From: Micromonospora sediminimaris
GTDB taxonomy: Bacteria > Actinomycetota > Actinomycetes > Mycobacteriales > Micromonosporaceae
Length of the DNA: 64,000 nucleotides
Assembly: GCA_900112325.1 (NCBI GenBank)
Contig: FOLJ01000012.1
Span: 1 to 64,000 of the forward strand
Direction: 5' to 3'
Shown: positions 41,713-49,658 of the stretch, in pieces
How the letters are laid out: every line of letters starts with the position of its first letter
Numbering within the stretch: the stretch's first letter is position 1
Made by a program: the position numbers and the translations under genes
Notes under the pieces: generated by a model
The model's input: the letters and a program-made list of their open reading frames with translations, nothing else
What the model was told of the DNA's origin: nothing
Database searches by the model: none

Positions 41713-42399
41713 CTACGACTCGGCCTGGACCCCTTGGGCGAGCAGCCCGTCGACGAGGGCGCGGAGGCCGTCGACATAGGTGTCGCGCGGCGCCAGCACC
41801 GCCCAGCGGTCACCGAGCGCCGCGAGATGCGGCAGTTTCTCGGGGTCGATGTTGCCGAAGAACGCGCCTCGGTGGTTCCCCCCGTCGCCGCCACCCCGGC
41901 GCGCGGTGTGTGATCGGACGAGAATCTCCCCGACCGTGTAGTACCAGATGCTGCGGAAGACGTAGACGGCGTGGTCGGGGGTGCAGCCGTAGTCGATGGC
42001 GCCGGCCACGACCGCCTCGACCAACCCCAGGGGCGAGTCGCCCAGCCGGGCGATGAATCCGTCGGTGGTGAGGACCTCGGCGGCCCACGGCCAGGCCGCC
42101 AGCGCGTCGTGGATCGTGGCGGCCGCGGCGATGACGCGTTCCTGCGGCTCCTCCGGCAGACCGGGGTGGGAGACCTGCTCTCCGTACTCGTTGATCAAGA
42201 GGAACAGAAGGTCCTCTTTGTCCTGTACGTGATGGTAGAGGGTCGTCGCCCCCACGCCGATCTCGGCGGCCAGCTTGCGGATGGTCAGTCTCTCCCACCC
42301 GTTGCGATCGATGAGGCCACGCGCGGCGGCCAGGATCTGGGCGCGAGATGTCGTCGGCGGTCTGCCTGCTTTGAGTCGCGGCGCATTGACTTGGGGCAC
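41713..42399 (-). CDS. TetR-family regulator divergent from MFS exporter
   Basis: 228 residues, GTG start. The DNA-binding domain reads SRAQILAAARGLIDRNGWER and IRKLAAEIGVGATTLYHHVQ. The C-terminal TetR_C-like domain contains AIDYGCTPDHAVYVFRSIWY. It is clearly related to the second TetR protein encoded at 44240-45079, sharing A-I-D-Y-G and I-W-Y-Y-x-V-G. It lies back to back with the MFS gene, and the spacer holds the palindrome GAACGCGTTC, so it very probably represses the exporter until a ligand binds. Confidence 0.92.
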   Translation of the reverse strand: MPQVNAPRLKAGRPPTTSRAQILAAARGLIDRNGWERLTIRKLAAEIGVGATTLYHHVQDKEDLLFLLINEYGEQVSHPGLPEEPQERVIAAAATIHDALAAWPWAAEVLTTDGFIARLGDSPLGLVEAVVAGAIDYGCTPDHAVYVFRSIWYYTVGEILVRSHTARRGGGDGGNHRGAFFGNIDPEKLPHLAALGDRWAVLAPRDTYVDGLRALVDGLLAQGVQAES

Positions 42400-42480
42400 C
42401 GCCCCATCATGCCTTCTCCACCAACCGGGTTGCTTCCACGTGACGCGCTAGACAGCGGCCCACGGCCGATGTTAATTTCA

Positions 42481-42490
42481 GAACGCGTTC
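42481..42490. promoter_or_regulatory. TetR-type operator between tetR and MFS genes
   Basis: A perfect palindrome GAACGCGTTC set in TTTCA and GAAAAG flanks, 57 bases before the MFS start. A near-identical core, AACACGTTCGAGAA, occurs at 51522-51535 upstream of the NRPS-cluster ABC genes. Confidence 0.6.
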
Positions 42491-42537
42491 GAAAAGTCGG
42501 ACGCTACCCGTCACTACGACAGAGGACCGGTTTTGCG

Positions 42538-44016
42538 GTGACGAACAAGGCATTAGTCAACGGACAATCAGCACTCGACCGGGGTGCCCGGCCAGGGCTC
42601 ACCCTGGCCGCGGTGGCCGTCGTGCAGTTCATGGTTTCGCTGGACCTGTCAGTCGTGAACCTCGGTCTCCCGGAGATCGCCGAGAGCCTCGGCTTCAGCG
42701 AACTGGGCCTGACCTGGGTGATCCACGCCTACGCCCTGGCCTTCGGTGGGCTGCTCCTGCTCGGCGGCAAGATCGCCGACCGGTACGGCCACAAGCGGAT
42801 CCTGCTCATCGGGCTTGTCGTCTTCGGCATCGCCTCCCTCGCGGGCGGTTTCGCCGACGTACCGGGTCACCTGGTGGCTGCCCGCGTCGCACAGGGTGTC
42901 GGGGCCGCCATGCTGGCGCCCGCCGCGCTGGCGTTGCTGACCGCGACCTTCCCGAGCGGCAAGGCCCGGGTGAAGGCGTTCGGCGTGTGGGCAGCGATGA
43001 ATGCCGCGGGCGGCGCCCTCGGCGTTCTGATCGGCGGCGTGCTCACCGAGTACGCCGGCTGGGAGTGGGTGATGTGGGTCAGCGCTCCGATGGCCGCGCT
43101 CGCCATGGTCCTGACCTGGCGTGGCATCGCCAGGGATCTGCCGGTCGCGCCCGAAGGCCGGCCGGACGTGCTGGGCGCTCTCCTGGCCACCGGCGGCATG
43201 ACGCTGCTGGTGCTCGGCATCGTCCGTACGGACCGGTACGCGTGGAGTTCGATGGTCACCCTCAGCACCCTGGCGGCGGCCATCGTGCTGCTCGTCGCGT
43301 TCGTCTACGTCGAACGGACCACCACCCGTGATCCCCTGGTCCGGGTCGGGCTGTTGGCCAACCGCTCGGTCGCGGGCGCCAACACCTACAACCTCATCTT
43401 CGGCGCCACCATGGCCTCGGCCTTCTACTTCGTCTCGCTCTATCTACAGCGGGTGCTCGGCACCAGCCCGGCGGAGACCGGGCTGAAGTTCCTGCCACTG
43501 GCGATCGGCGTGGTCGTCGGCTCCGTCATCGCCATCAAGCTCGGCTACAAGGTGCCCGCCCGCACCCTGATGATCGCCGGCGCGCTGGTCAGCGCGGTCG
43601 GATTCGCCGGGTTCGGCATGATCGACTCCGACGGCTCGTTCCTCGCTGACGTCCTCGTCCCGTCGGTGATCGCCAGTGTCGGCTTCGGGCTCTGCCTCGG
43701 GCCGATGGTCTCCACCGCCACGCACGGGGTCGCTCAGCACGAGACCGGCACGGCGTCCAGCCTGTTGAACAGCTCCCGTCAGATCGGTGCCGCGCTCGGG
43801 CTCGCCGCGCTCAGCACCGCCGCCTTCGAGTACTCCGGCAAGGAGGGCACGCCCAGCGCGCTCAGCGACGGGTACGCCTTCGCCCTGACCCTCGGCGCCG
43901 GGCTCTGGATCGTCGCCGCCGTCATCGCGCTCGTCGTGCTTCCCCGCGTCAGCCCGGCGACCCAGGCCGAGCAGGACGACCGCGAGCTGGTCGACGTGCC
44001 GGAAAAGGCGGTCTGA
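42538..44016 (+). CDS. MFS drug exporter, DHA2 (EmrB/QacA) type
   Basis: 492 residues from the GTG at 42538 (VTNKALVNGQS). The frame is open much farther upstream, but that part overlaps the tetR gene and the operator, so it was excluded. About 14 membrane helices. Helix 1 carries FMVSLDLSVVNLGLPEIAES (DHA2 motif D1), and the loop after helix 2 carries GKIADRYGHKRILLIG (motif A). DHA2 proteins export drugs or the cell's own metabolites by proton antiport. The TetR neighbour and the cluster that begins 1.2 kb downstream make self-protection or product export a reasonable guess. Confidence 0.92.
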   Translation: MTNKALVNGQSALDRGARPGLTLAAVAVVQFMVSLDLSVVNLGLPEIAESLGFSELGLTWVIHAYALAFGGLLLLGGKIADRYGHKRILLIGLVVFGIASLAGGFADVPGHLVAARVAQGVGAAMLAPAALALLTATFPSGKARVKAFGVWAAMNAAGGALGVLIGGVLTEYAGWEWVMWVSAPMAALAMVLTWRGIARDLPVAPEGRPDVLGALLATGGMTLLVLGIVRTDRYAWSSMVTLSTLAAAIVLLVAFVYVERTTTRDPLVRVGLLANRSVAGANTYNLIFGATMASAFYFVSLYLQRVLGTSPAETGLKFLPLAIGVVVGSVIAIKLGYKVPARTLMIAGALVSAVGFAGFGMIDSDGSFLADVLVPSVIASVGFGLCLGPMVSTATHGVAQHETGTASSLLNSSRQIGAALGLAALSTAAFEYSGKEGTPSALSDGYAFALTLGAGLWIVAAVIALVVLPRVSPATQAEQDDRELVDVPEKAV

Positions 44017-44054
44017 CCGACGGCCGGTACGTCATGAGCGGCCCACTCGGTGAC

Positions 44055-44103
44055 GGCCAGGGGCGGCACGCGACAACACACGTGTCGGGTGCCGCCCCTG
44101 GCC
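44055..44103. terminator. Strong hairpin terminator after the MFS gene
   Basis: A stem of about 21 pairs with one internal mismatch (arms GGCCAGGGGCGGCAC and GTGCCGCCCCTGGCC, extended by CGACA/TGTCG) and a short ACAC-rich loop, 39 bases after the MFS stop. It separates the MFS transcript from the following tetR gene. Confidence 0.85.
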
Positions 44104-44239
44104 GGACAACACACCGTCGCCGGACTCGCGTGCCCGCACACGGTCGTCCCACCGGCCCCGGAAGTCCGGCCCGGGCCCGGTCCCGCGACCCGGCGGCCGC
44201 CCTGCAACGTGGAGGGTGCCGCAGCTGAAGGATGGGAAA

Positions 44240-45079
44240 ATGCCCGCAAATGTACCCCGCAGCCGGCGCGTCGGTCGACCACCACGCCTGTCTCTGGAAG
44301 CGATCATCGACGCGGCGACCCGGATCCTGCAGGACGAAGGACTAGAGCGGCTGTCGATGCGCCGCCTGGCGAACGAACTGGGCAGCGCCCCGATGGCCCT
44401 CTACCACCACATCCGCGACAAGGACGAACTGCTGGTCCAGGTGATGGAGTCGCAGGCCCGGGACATCTCCCGGCCGGCCCTGCCCGCCGATCCCCGGGAA
44501 CGGCTGATCGCCGCTTCGGTCCTGCTCTACGACCTCCTCGCCGAACGTCCCTGGATCGTCGAGGTGTTGACCAGCGACAACCTGATCGGCCCCTCGGCAC
44601 TGTGGATCGTGGAGGAGATGCTGGACGCCGCGATCGACTACGGCCATTCCGCCGACGAGGCACACCACGTCTACCGCACGATCTGGTACTACATCGTCGG
44701 AAACCTGATCATCCGGGTGGCCAACTCCCGCCGCCGCGCTCACCCCGGCACCGCCCACCAGGACGAGGTCATCGCCCAACTGACCGCCGACACACACCCA
44801 CGGTTGGCGACGATCGCCGACCGATGGGGCGAACTCAACGCCCGGGAGACCCACCAACGGGCACTGGCAGCGATGATCGACGGCCTGCTACCGGCGCGCA
44901 CCGCAGTCAAACCGCAGCGCACCGGAGTGCACACCGCCCCCGTGGCCACCACGAAGAGGCCGGACCGGCAGGACACCGTCGATCCGAGCCAGTTGGAGCT
45001 GTTCATCTCGTTGTGCATCCCGCCCTACGGTTCGCCGGCGGAGTTCAGCGTCAGCTGGTACCCGGCCCTGCGAACCTGA
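44240..45079 (+). CDS. TetR-family regulator with C-terminal tail
   Basis: 279 residues from the ATG at 44240, preceded by AAGGA at good spacing; a GTG at 44216 is a poorer choice. The DNA-binding domain reads GRPPRLSLEAIIDAATRILQ and LANELGSAPMALYHHIRDKD. The ligand domain (AAIDYGHSADEAHHVYRTIW) resembles that of the TetR protein at 41713-42399, so the two are paralogues. After the TetR_C domain comes a ~55-residue tail ending in LELFISLCIPPYGSPAEFSV and a short aromatic end. It lies between the MFS exporter and the NRPS cluster and is a candidate cluster regulator. Confidence 0.9.
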   Translation: MPANVPRSRRVGRPPRLSLEAIIDAATRILQDEGLERLSMRRLANELGSAPMALYHHIRDKDELLVQVMESQARDISRPALPADPRERLIAASVLLYDLLAERPWIVEVLTSDNLIGPSALWIVEEMLDAAIDYGHSADEAHHVYRTIWYYIVGNLIIRVANSRRRAHPGTAHQDEVIAQLTADTHPRLATIADRWGELNARETHQRALAAMIDGLLPARTAVKPQRTGVHTAPVATTKRPDRQDTVDPSQLELFISLCIPPYGSPAEFSVSWYPALRT

Positions 45080-45143
45080 TAGCGGCCCGGGCGGCGCGGT
45101 GGCCCAGGAATGTCGGCCGTCAGCTGGCTGCCGGCGACACAGA

Positions 45144-45179
45144 TATGTCAGTGAGACATGATCATGTCTCACTGACATA
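45144..45179. terminator. 36-base perfect palindrome between convergent tetR and asparagine synthase genes
   Basis: TATGTCAGTGAGACATGA at 45144-45161 is followed directly by its exact reverse complement to 45179. It lies 64 bases after the tetR stop and 76 bases after the asparagine-synthase stop on the other strand. It is AT-rich compared with its surroundings. A bidirectional terminator is likely; a regulator-binding site is possible because it contains two TGTCAGTGAGACA half-sites. Confidence 0.6.
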
Positions 45180-45255
45180 CCGCGCACACCGGAATGCGCC
45201 CCCGGCCCAGCCGCCGCGCCGCGGACAGCTTGCCCGGTCGGCCTCTGGCGAGCGC

Positions 45256-47097
45256 CTAGAGCCGCAGCTGAGGCGAGTGCAGATCCAACCAGGTGTGCAG
45301 GTCGAGCACCCGCTCCAGGGCACCACGCATCGCCACCGGCATCCCCGTCGGGTCCTGCGCCACGGCCTGTTGGGCCCAGTTCCGATCGATCAACGCGAAC
45401 ACCTTCGCTTCCCGGTCGGCCACCAGTTCCTTCACCTGCTGTTGGAGGATTCCCGCGTACGCCGGGTTCTGAGTCGACGGGTACGGGCTCTTGACCCGCT
45501 CCACCACCGACCGGGGCAGTACGTGGGCGGCGGCCTGACGCAGCAGGCTCTTCTCCCGGCCGTCGGAGACCTTCATCGACCAGGGCGTGTTGTAGACGTA
45601 CTCGACGAGACGGTGGTCGCAGAACGGCACCCGCACCTCGAGCCCCACCGCCATCGACAGCCGGTCCTTGCGGTCGAGAAGGGCACGCACGAACCGCGTC
45701 AGGTGCAGGTGACAGGCGATCCGCATGCGTCGCTCCGCTGCGGACTCCCCGTCCAGGTGCTCCACCTCTGCGAGCGCCGCAGCGTACTGATCCGCCGTGT
45801 AGGTGCCGACGTCGAGCCGCTCACGCAGGCCCGCCTCGATGTGATCAGTACGGCCCGGCAGGGTCAGCGGCGGGATCACGGTCATCCACGGGAACGTGCC
45901 GGCGTTCAGGGCCGCCTCGTGATGGAACCACGGGTACCCGGCGAACACCTCGTCCGCCGCCTCCCCGGACAACGCCACAGTGGAGTGCTGCCGGATCGCC
46001 TTGAACAGCAGGTACAACGACAGGTCGAGATCGCCGAAGCCGTTCGGGATGTCGCGGGCGGCCACGGCAGCGCGCCGCACCGCGGGGTCGGACAGCTCGG
46101 CCGGGTCGAGCACCACGTCCCGGTGTGCCGACCCGACGTGGGCCACCACGTCCCGCACGAACGGCGAATCCGGGGTGTCGCGCATCTCGTCGGGTACGAA
46201 GTTGTCCTCCTGGCCGACGAAGTCCACCGAGAAGCTGCGCACCTGCTCGCCCCGCAAACCGAGGCGCTGCGCGGCGATGGAGGTGATCGCGCTGGAGTCC
46301 AGGCCGCCGGAGAGCAGGACGCACTGCGGCACGTCGGAGATCAGCTGGTGGTCGATCACGTCGGTGAGCAGGTCACGTATCCGGGCCACGGTGTCGTCGA
46401 GGCTGTCGGTGTGCTCGACCGCACGCAGGCGCCAGTAGACGCGCTGCCTGATCCCGGCGCGGTCCACCGTGACCAACGCCCCGGGCAGTACCTCGTGCAT
46501 GCCCTTCCACAGCGCCCACCCGGGTGCCTTCGTCTGGGCGAACAGCTCACGCAGCCCGTCGGTGTCCACCACCTTGGGCGCCAGCGGGTTCGCCAGAATC
46601 GCCTTGGGCTCGGAACCGAACAGGACCCCGTCCGGCGTCGGGTAGTAGAACAGTGGCTTGATCCCCATCCGGTCACGCACGAGGAGCAGCTTCTGGTCCC
46701 GCTCGTCCCAGACCGCGAAGGCGTACATGCCCTCCAGGTGGTCCACGACGCTCTCCGCCCACTGCAGGTACCCGTGGAGCACGACCTCGGTGTCGCTCTC
46801 GGTCCGGAAGGTGTGCCCGAGCGCCGTGAGCCGTTCGCGTAGCTCCCGGAAGTTGTAGACCTCTCCCGAGTAGACCAGAGCCACCTCACCGGCGGGCGTA
46901 CCCACGCTCATCGGCTGCACGCCGCCAGGCAGATCGATGACCGCGAGGCGCCGGTGTCCCAGCGCGGCGTGCGTACGCACGAACGTCCCTCGGTCGTCCG
47001 GCCCGCGGCAGGCCATGGTCTCGGTCATCGCGTCGAGCGTTTCCCGCTGGCGCGTCAGATCGGCGTCGAACGATACCCAGCCGGCAATACCACACAT
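45256..47097 (-). CDS. asnB: Asparagine synthase (glutamine-hydrolysing)-like amidotransferase
   Basis: 613 residues. The ATG at 47097 follows GAGGA, putting the N-terminal nucleophile cysteine at position 2 (MCGIAGWVSF), as needed for glutaminase activity. The class II glutamine amidotransferase domain spans 1-205 (ALGHRRLAVIDLPGG, EVYNFRELRE). The synthetase domain has the ATP-pyrophosphatase loop VLLSGGLDSSAITSIAA and ALSGEAADEVFAGYPWFHHE. AsnB transfers ammonia to aspartate. In this setting, last gene of an NRPS operon and 47 bases from the thioesterase gene, it more likely amidates a product carboxylate or another acid in the pathway. Plain asparagine synthesis cannot be excluded. Confidence 0.88.
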   Translation of the reverse strand: MCGIAGWVSFDADLTRQRETLDAMTETMACRGPDDRGTFVRTHAALGHRRLAVIDLPGGVQPMSVGTPAGEVALVYSGEVYNFRELRERLTALGHTFRTESDTEVVLHGYLQWAESVVDHLEGMYAFAVWDERDQKLLLVRDRMGIKPLFYYPTPDGVLFGSEPKAILANPLAPKVVDTDGLRELFAQTKAPGWALWKGMHEVLPGALVTVDRAGIRQRVYWRLRAVEHTDSLDDTVARIRDLLTDVIDHQLISDVPQCVLLSGGLDSSAITSIAAQRLGLRGEQVRSFSVDFVGQEDNFVPDEMRDTPDSPFVRDVVAHVGSAHRDVVLDPAELSDPAVRRAAVAARDIPNGFGDLDLSLYLLFKAIRQHSTVALSGEAADEVFAGYPWFHHEAALNAGTFPWMTVIPPLTLPGRTDHIEAGLRERLDVGTYTADQYAAALAEVEHLDGESAAERRMRIACHLHLTRFVRALLDRKDRLSMAVGLEVRVPFCDHRLVEYVYNTPWSMKVSDGREKSLLRQAAAHVLPRSVVERVKSPYPSTQNPAYAGILQQQVKELVADREAKVFALIDRNWAQQAVAQDPTGMPVAMRGALERVLDLHTWLDLHSPQLRL

Positions 47098-47144
47098 ATC
47101 GTCCTCATTCCACTCGTGTCGTGCGCGATGCTCGTCGGTCCGGG

Positions 47145-47933
47145 TCAGGGGGTGGACGGCCACGGCACCGCCGACGTGGCGGAGATCGCGCGGGCACGGG
47201 CCGTGAGAAGCTCGACCACCGCGTCACGGTGCTCGTCCAGGTAGAAGTGACCGCCAGGGAAGACGTGGAGCTCACACGCGCCGTCGGTGGCGTCGTGCCA
47301 GCCGGTGGCCTCGGCGACGGTGACCTCCGGATCCCGGTCGCCGTAGAGCACGGTGACCGGTGCCCGCAGCCGCACACCGGGCAGCGGCCGGTAGGTCTCG
47401 CTCAGGCGATAGTCGGACCGGATGACCGGAAGAAACGCCTGAATGAGCACCGGGTCGTCGAGGATGTCCAGATGGGTCGCCTCGGTGCGGCGCAACTCCT
47501 CGATCAGCTCGTCGTCGCTGCCGAGATGCACCTGACCCGGTCTGGCCAGGTGCGGCGCGGGATGCCCGGACACCACAAGCGCCGCCGGCGGGTCACCCGC
47601 CGCCGTGAGACGGCGGGCCACTTCGTACGCGACGACCGCGCCCATGCTGTGCCCGAACAGAACGGTCGGTGTCGGCGGCCCGGCCAACGGCAGGTCCACC
47701 GCGAGGGTGTCGACCAGACCACGCATGTCCGCAGGGACCGGTTCGGCAAACCGGTCCTCCCGACCTGGGTACTGCACGGCGAGGAACTCGACGTCCCAGG
47801 GCGCTGCTGTGAGCCACGGGCGGTAGTAGCTCGCGCTGCCCCCACCGTGCGGAAACAGCACCACGCGGGCACGGGCGTAGGGCCGGGGAGCGAGCCTGCG
47901 GAAGGCCCCCGCGACCAGCTCACCGGCCGACAT
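47145..47933 (-). CDS. Type II thioesterase (NRPS editing)
   Basis: 262 residues, alpha/beta hydrolase. VVLFPHGGGSASYYRPWL begins the domain, the catalytic serine is in FGHSMGAVVAYEVARRL, the aspartate in LYGDRDPEV and the histidine in VFPGGHFYLDEH. Type II thioesterases clear stalled or mis-primed acyl groups from carrier domains. It starts 9 bases after the ABC gene stop. In pyochelin and coelibactin clusters a comparable stand-alone thioesterase is present, which supports its role here. Confidence 0.93.
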   Translation of the reverse strand: MSAGELVAGAFRRLAPRPYARARVVLFPHGGGSASYYRPWLTAAPWDVEFLAVQYPGREDRFAEPVPADMRGLVDTLAVDLPLAGPPTPTVLFGHSMGAVVAYEVARRLTAAGDPPAALVVSGHPAPHLARPGQVHLGSDDELIEELRRTEATHLDILDDPVLIQAFLPVIRSDYRLSETYRPLPGVRLRAPVTVLYGDRDPEVTVAEATGWHDATDGACELHVFPGGHFYLDEHRDAVVELLTARARAISATSAVPWPSTP

Positions 47934-47942
47934 CAGGGCAAC

Positions 47943-49658
47943 TCATTCGCTCGCGCCGGAGACCATGGAAAGACTCCAGAAGTCGGCGTACCGGCCGCCG
48001 CGACGCAGCAACTCGTCGTGGCTGCCCTCCTCGGCGAGCTGTCCGTCATCGATGAAGACGACGCGATCGGCGCGTTGGACGGTCCGCATCCGATGCGCGA
48101 CCATGACCACCGTCCGACCTGCCATCAGACGTTCGATGCCATCGTGGACGGCCGCCTCGTTCACCGGATCGAGCGCCGAGGTCACCTCGTCGAGCAGCAC
48201 GATCGGTGCGTCCTTCAGCAGTGCCCGCGCGATCGAGACCCGCTGACGCTCTCCGCCGGATAGCGACGCGCCGCCCTCGCCGACATTCGCGGCCCATCCA
48301 CCGGGCAGCCGCTCGACGACCTCGTCGAGCCGCGCGGCGGTCGCCGCCGCCCGCACCTCGGCGTCGCTGGCGTCGGGCCGACCGAGTCGTACGTTCTCCT
48401 CGATCGTGCCGTCGAAGAGGTAGACGTCCTGGAAGACGATGGCGATCTGTGCCATCAACACGGCCGGGTCGATCTGTCGGACGTCGACACCGCCCACCCG
48501 CACCGCCCCCGACTCCGCGTCGTAGAACCGGGCGATCAGCTGGAGCAGCGTGCTCTTGCCTGCGCCGGACGGACCGACGACGGCCAACCGCTGCCCCTGC
48601 GGCACCGACAGCGACACCTCGTCGAACACGGTGCGATCGCCGTGGCGGAACGTGACCGCGTCGAACTCCAGGTCGAACCGCTGTGGCCGGACCGGCTGGT
48701 CCGCTTCGGGCAGCGGCTCGGTACGCAGCACCTTGTCGAGCCGGTCCAGCTCGGCGCGGGCGGTACGCAGCTTGCCGCCGATGTCGGACAGGGACAGCAG
48801 CGGGTCGGCGCTTCGGGCCGCGAGCACCAGAATGGACAGCACCTCCGCGGCACCGAGGTCGCCGTCGAGCGCGAGATAGGTCCCCAGGACCAGCACGGTG
48901 GTGAAGACGGCCTGCACGATGACCGTCAGACCCACCGCGCCGGGCAGCACCGACATCGTCTGCCGGCGGGAGGCCCGCTCCACGCCCTGCAACGCGTCGT
49001 CGAGCAAGCCGAACCGCTCGCCACTGCGCCCACCGGCCCGCAGCACCGGCTGGGCCTGGAGGTACTCGATGACCCGGGCGCTGGCCTCGTTGTTGCGCGC
49101 GGCGTTGTCGGCGTCGTTGGCGGCCATCAACCGCGCGGTCCATCGCTGGGTCAGCACCACGAGCGGCGCGGCCACCAGCGCGGCCAGCCCGAGCTGCCAG
49201 TTGAACACCGTGATCACGGCAACGATCGTCAGCGGCGTCACGCAGGCGGAGATGAACGGCCCGAGCAGGTGCGCCGACACGCCCATCGCCGCGAGCAGAC
49301 CGCGGCTGGCCATGACCGACACCTCCCCCACCCGGGCGGCGTTGTACCAGCCGATGGGCAACCGGGCCAGGTGTTCGCCCAGGCCGTGGTACATGCCCCG
49401 CAGCATCGTGGTCCCGACGCGCATGCCGGACAGATCGCTGACGTACCGCAGCACCGCGTAGACCGCGACGGAGACTCCGAACGCGATCAGCCACGGCCAG
49501 GCGTCCGACGGGGTGTCCCCGAATAGGGCCCGCAGCACGGGCAGCAGCAACGCGTAGAGCAGACCCTCCAGCACGGCGGTCACCGTCATCAGGGCGACCG
49601 TACGACGCATCGGCTTGGCGTACTCGTCGCCGAGCACCCGCAACAACATTCTGATCAT
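47943..49658 (-). CDS. ABC half-transporter, membrane-ATPase fusion (YbtQ/IrtB-like)
   Basis: 571 residues. Six N-terminal membrane helices in the exporter fold, then an ATPase: Walker A VGPSGAGKSTLLQLIARFYD, signature ASLSGGERQRVSIARALL, Walker B PIVLLDEVTSALDPVNE, H-loop VVMVAHRMRTV. The ATG overlaps the stop of the partner ABC gene by four bases (ATGA), so the two proteins almost surely form a heterodimer. In yersiniabactin (YbtPQ) and mycobactin (IrtAB) systems such pairs import the metal-loaded siderophore despite their exporter fold, so direction cannot be read from the sequence. Confidence 0.93.
   Translation of the reverse strand: MIRMLLRVLGDEYAKPMRRTVALMTVTAVLEGLLYALLLPVLRALFGDTPSDAWPWLIAFGVSVAVYAVLRYVSDLSGMRVGTTMLRGMYHGLGEHLARLPIGWYNAARVGEVSVMASRGLLAAMGVSAHLLGPFISACVTPLTIVAVITVFNWQLGLAALVAAPLVVLTQRWTARLMAANDADNAARNNEASARVIEYLQAQPVLRAGGRSGERFGLLDDALQGVERASRRQTMSVLPGAVGLTVIVQAVFTTVLVLGTYLALDGDLGAAEVLSILVLAARSADPLLSLSDIGGKLRTARAELDRLDKVLRTEPLPEADQPVRPQRFDLEFDAVTFRHGDRTVFDEVSLSVPQGQRLAVVGPSGAGKSTLLQLIARFYDAESGAVRVGGVDVRQIDPAVLMAQIAIVFQDVYLFDGTIEENVRLGRPDASDAEVRAAATAARLDEVVERLPGGWAANVGEGGASLSGGERQRVSIARALLKDAPIVLLDEVTSALDPVNEAAVHDGIERLMAGRTVVMVAHRMRTVQRADRVVFIDDGQLAEEGSHDELLRRGGRYADFWSLSMVSGASE

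Noticed and set aside
41971..42537. N-terminal extension of the MFS exporter
   Set aside because: It would overlap the tetR gene and the operator. The normal first helix of a DHA2 protein begins about 20 residues after the GTG at 42538.
44050..46842. A 930-codon open frame on the plus strand across tetR and the asparagine-synthase gene
   Set aside because: It overlaps two well-supported genes in other frames, has Arg/Pro-rich composition and runs through a terminator hairpin.
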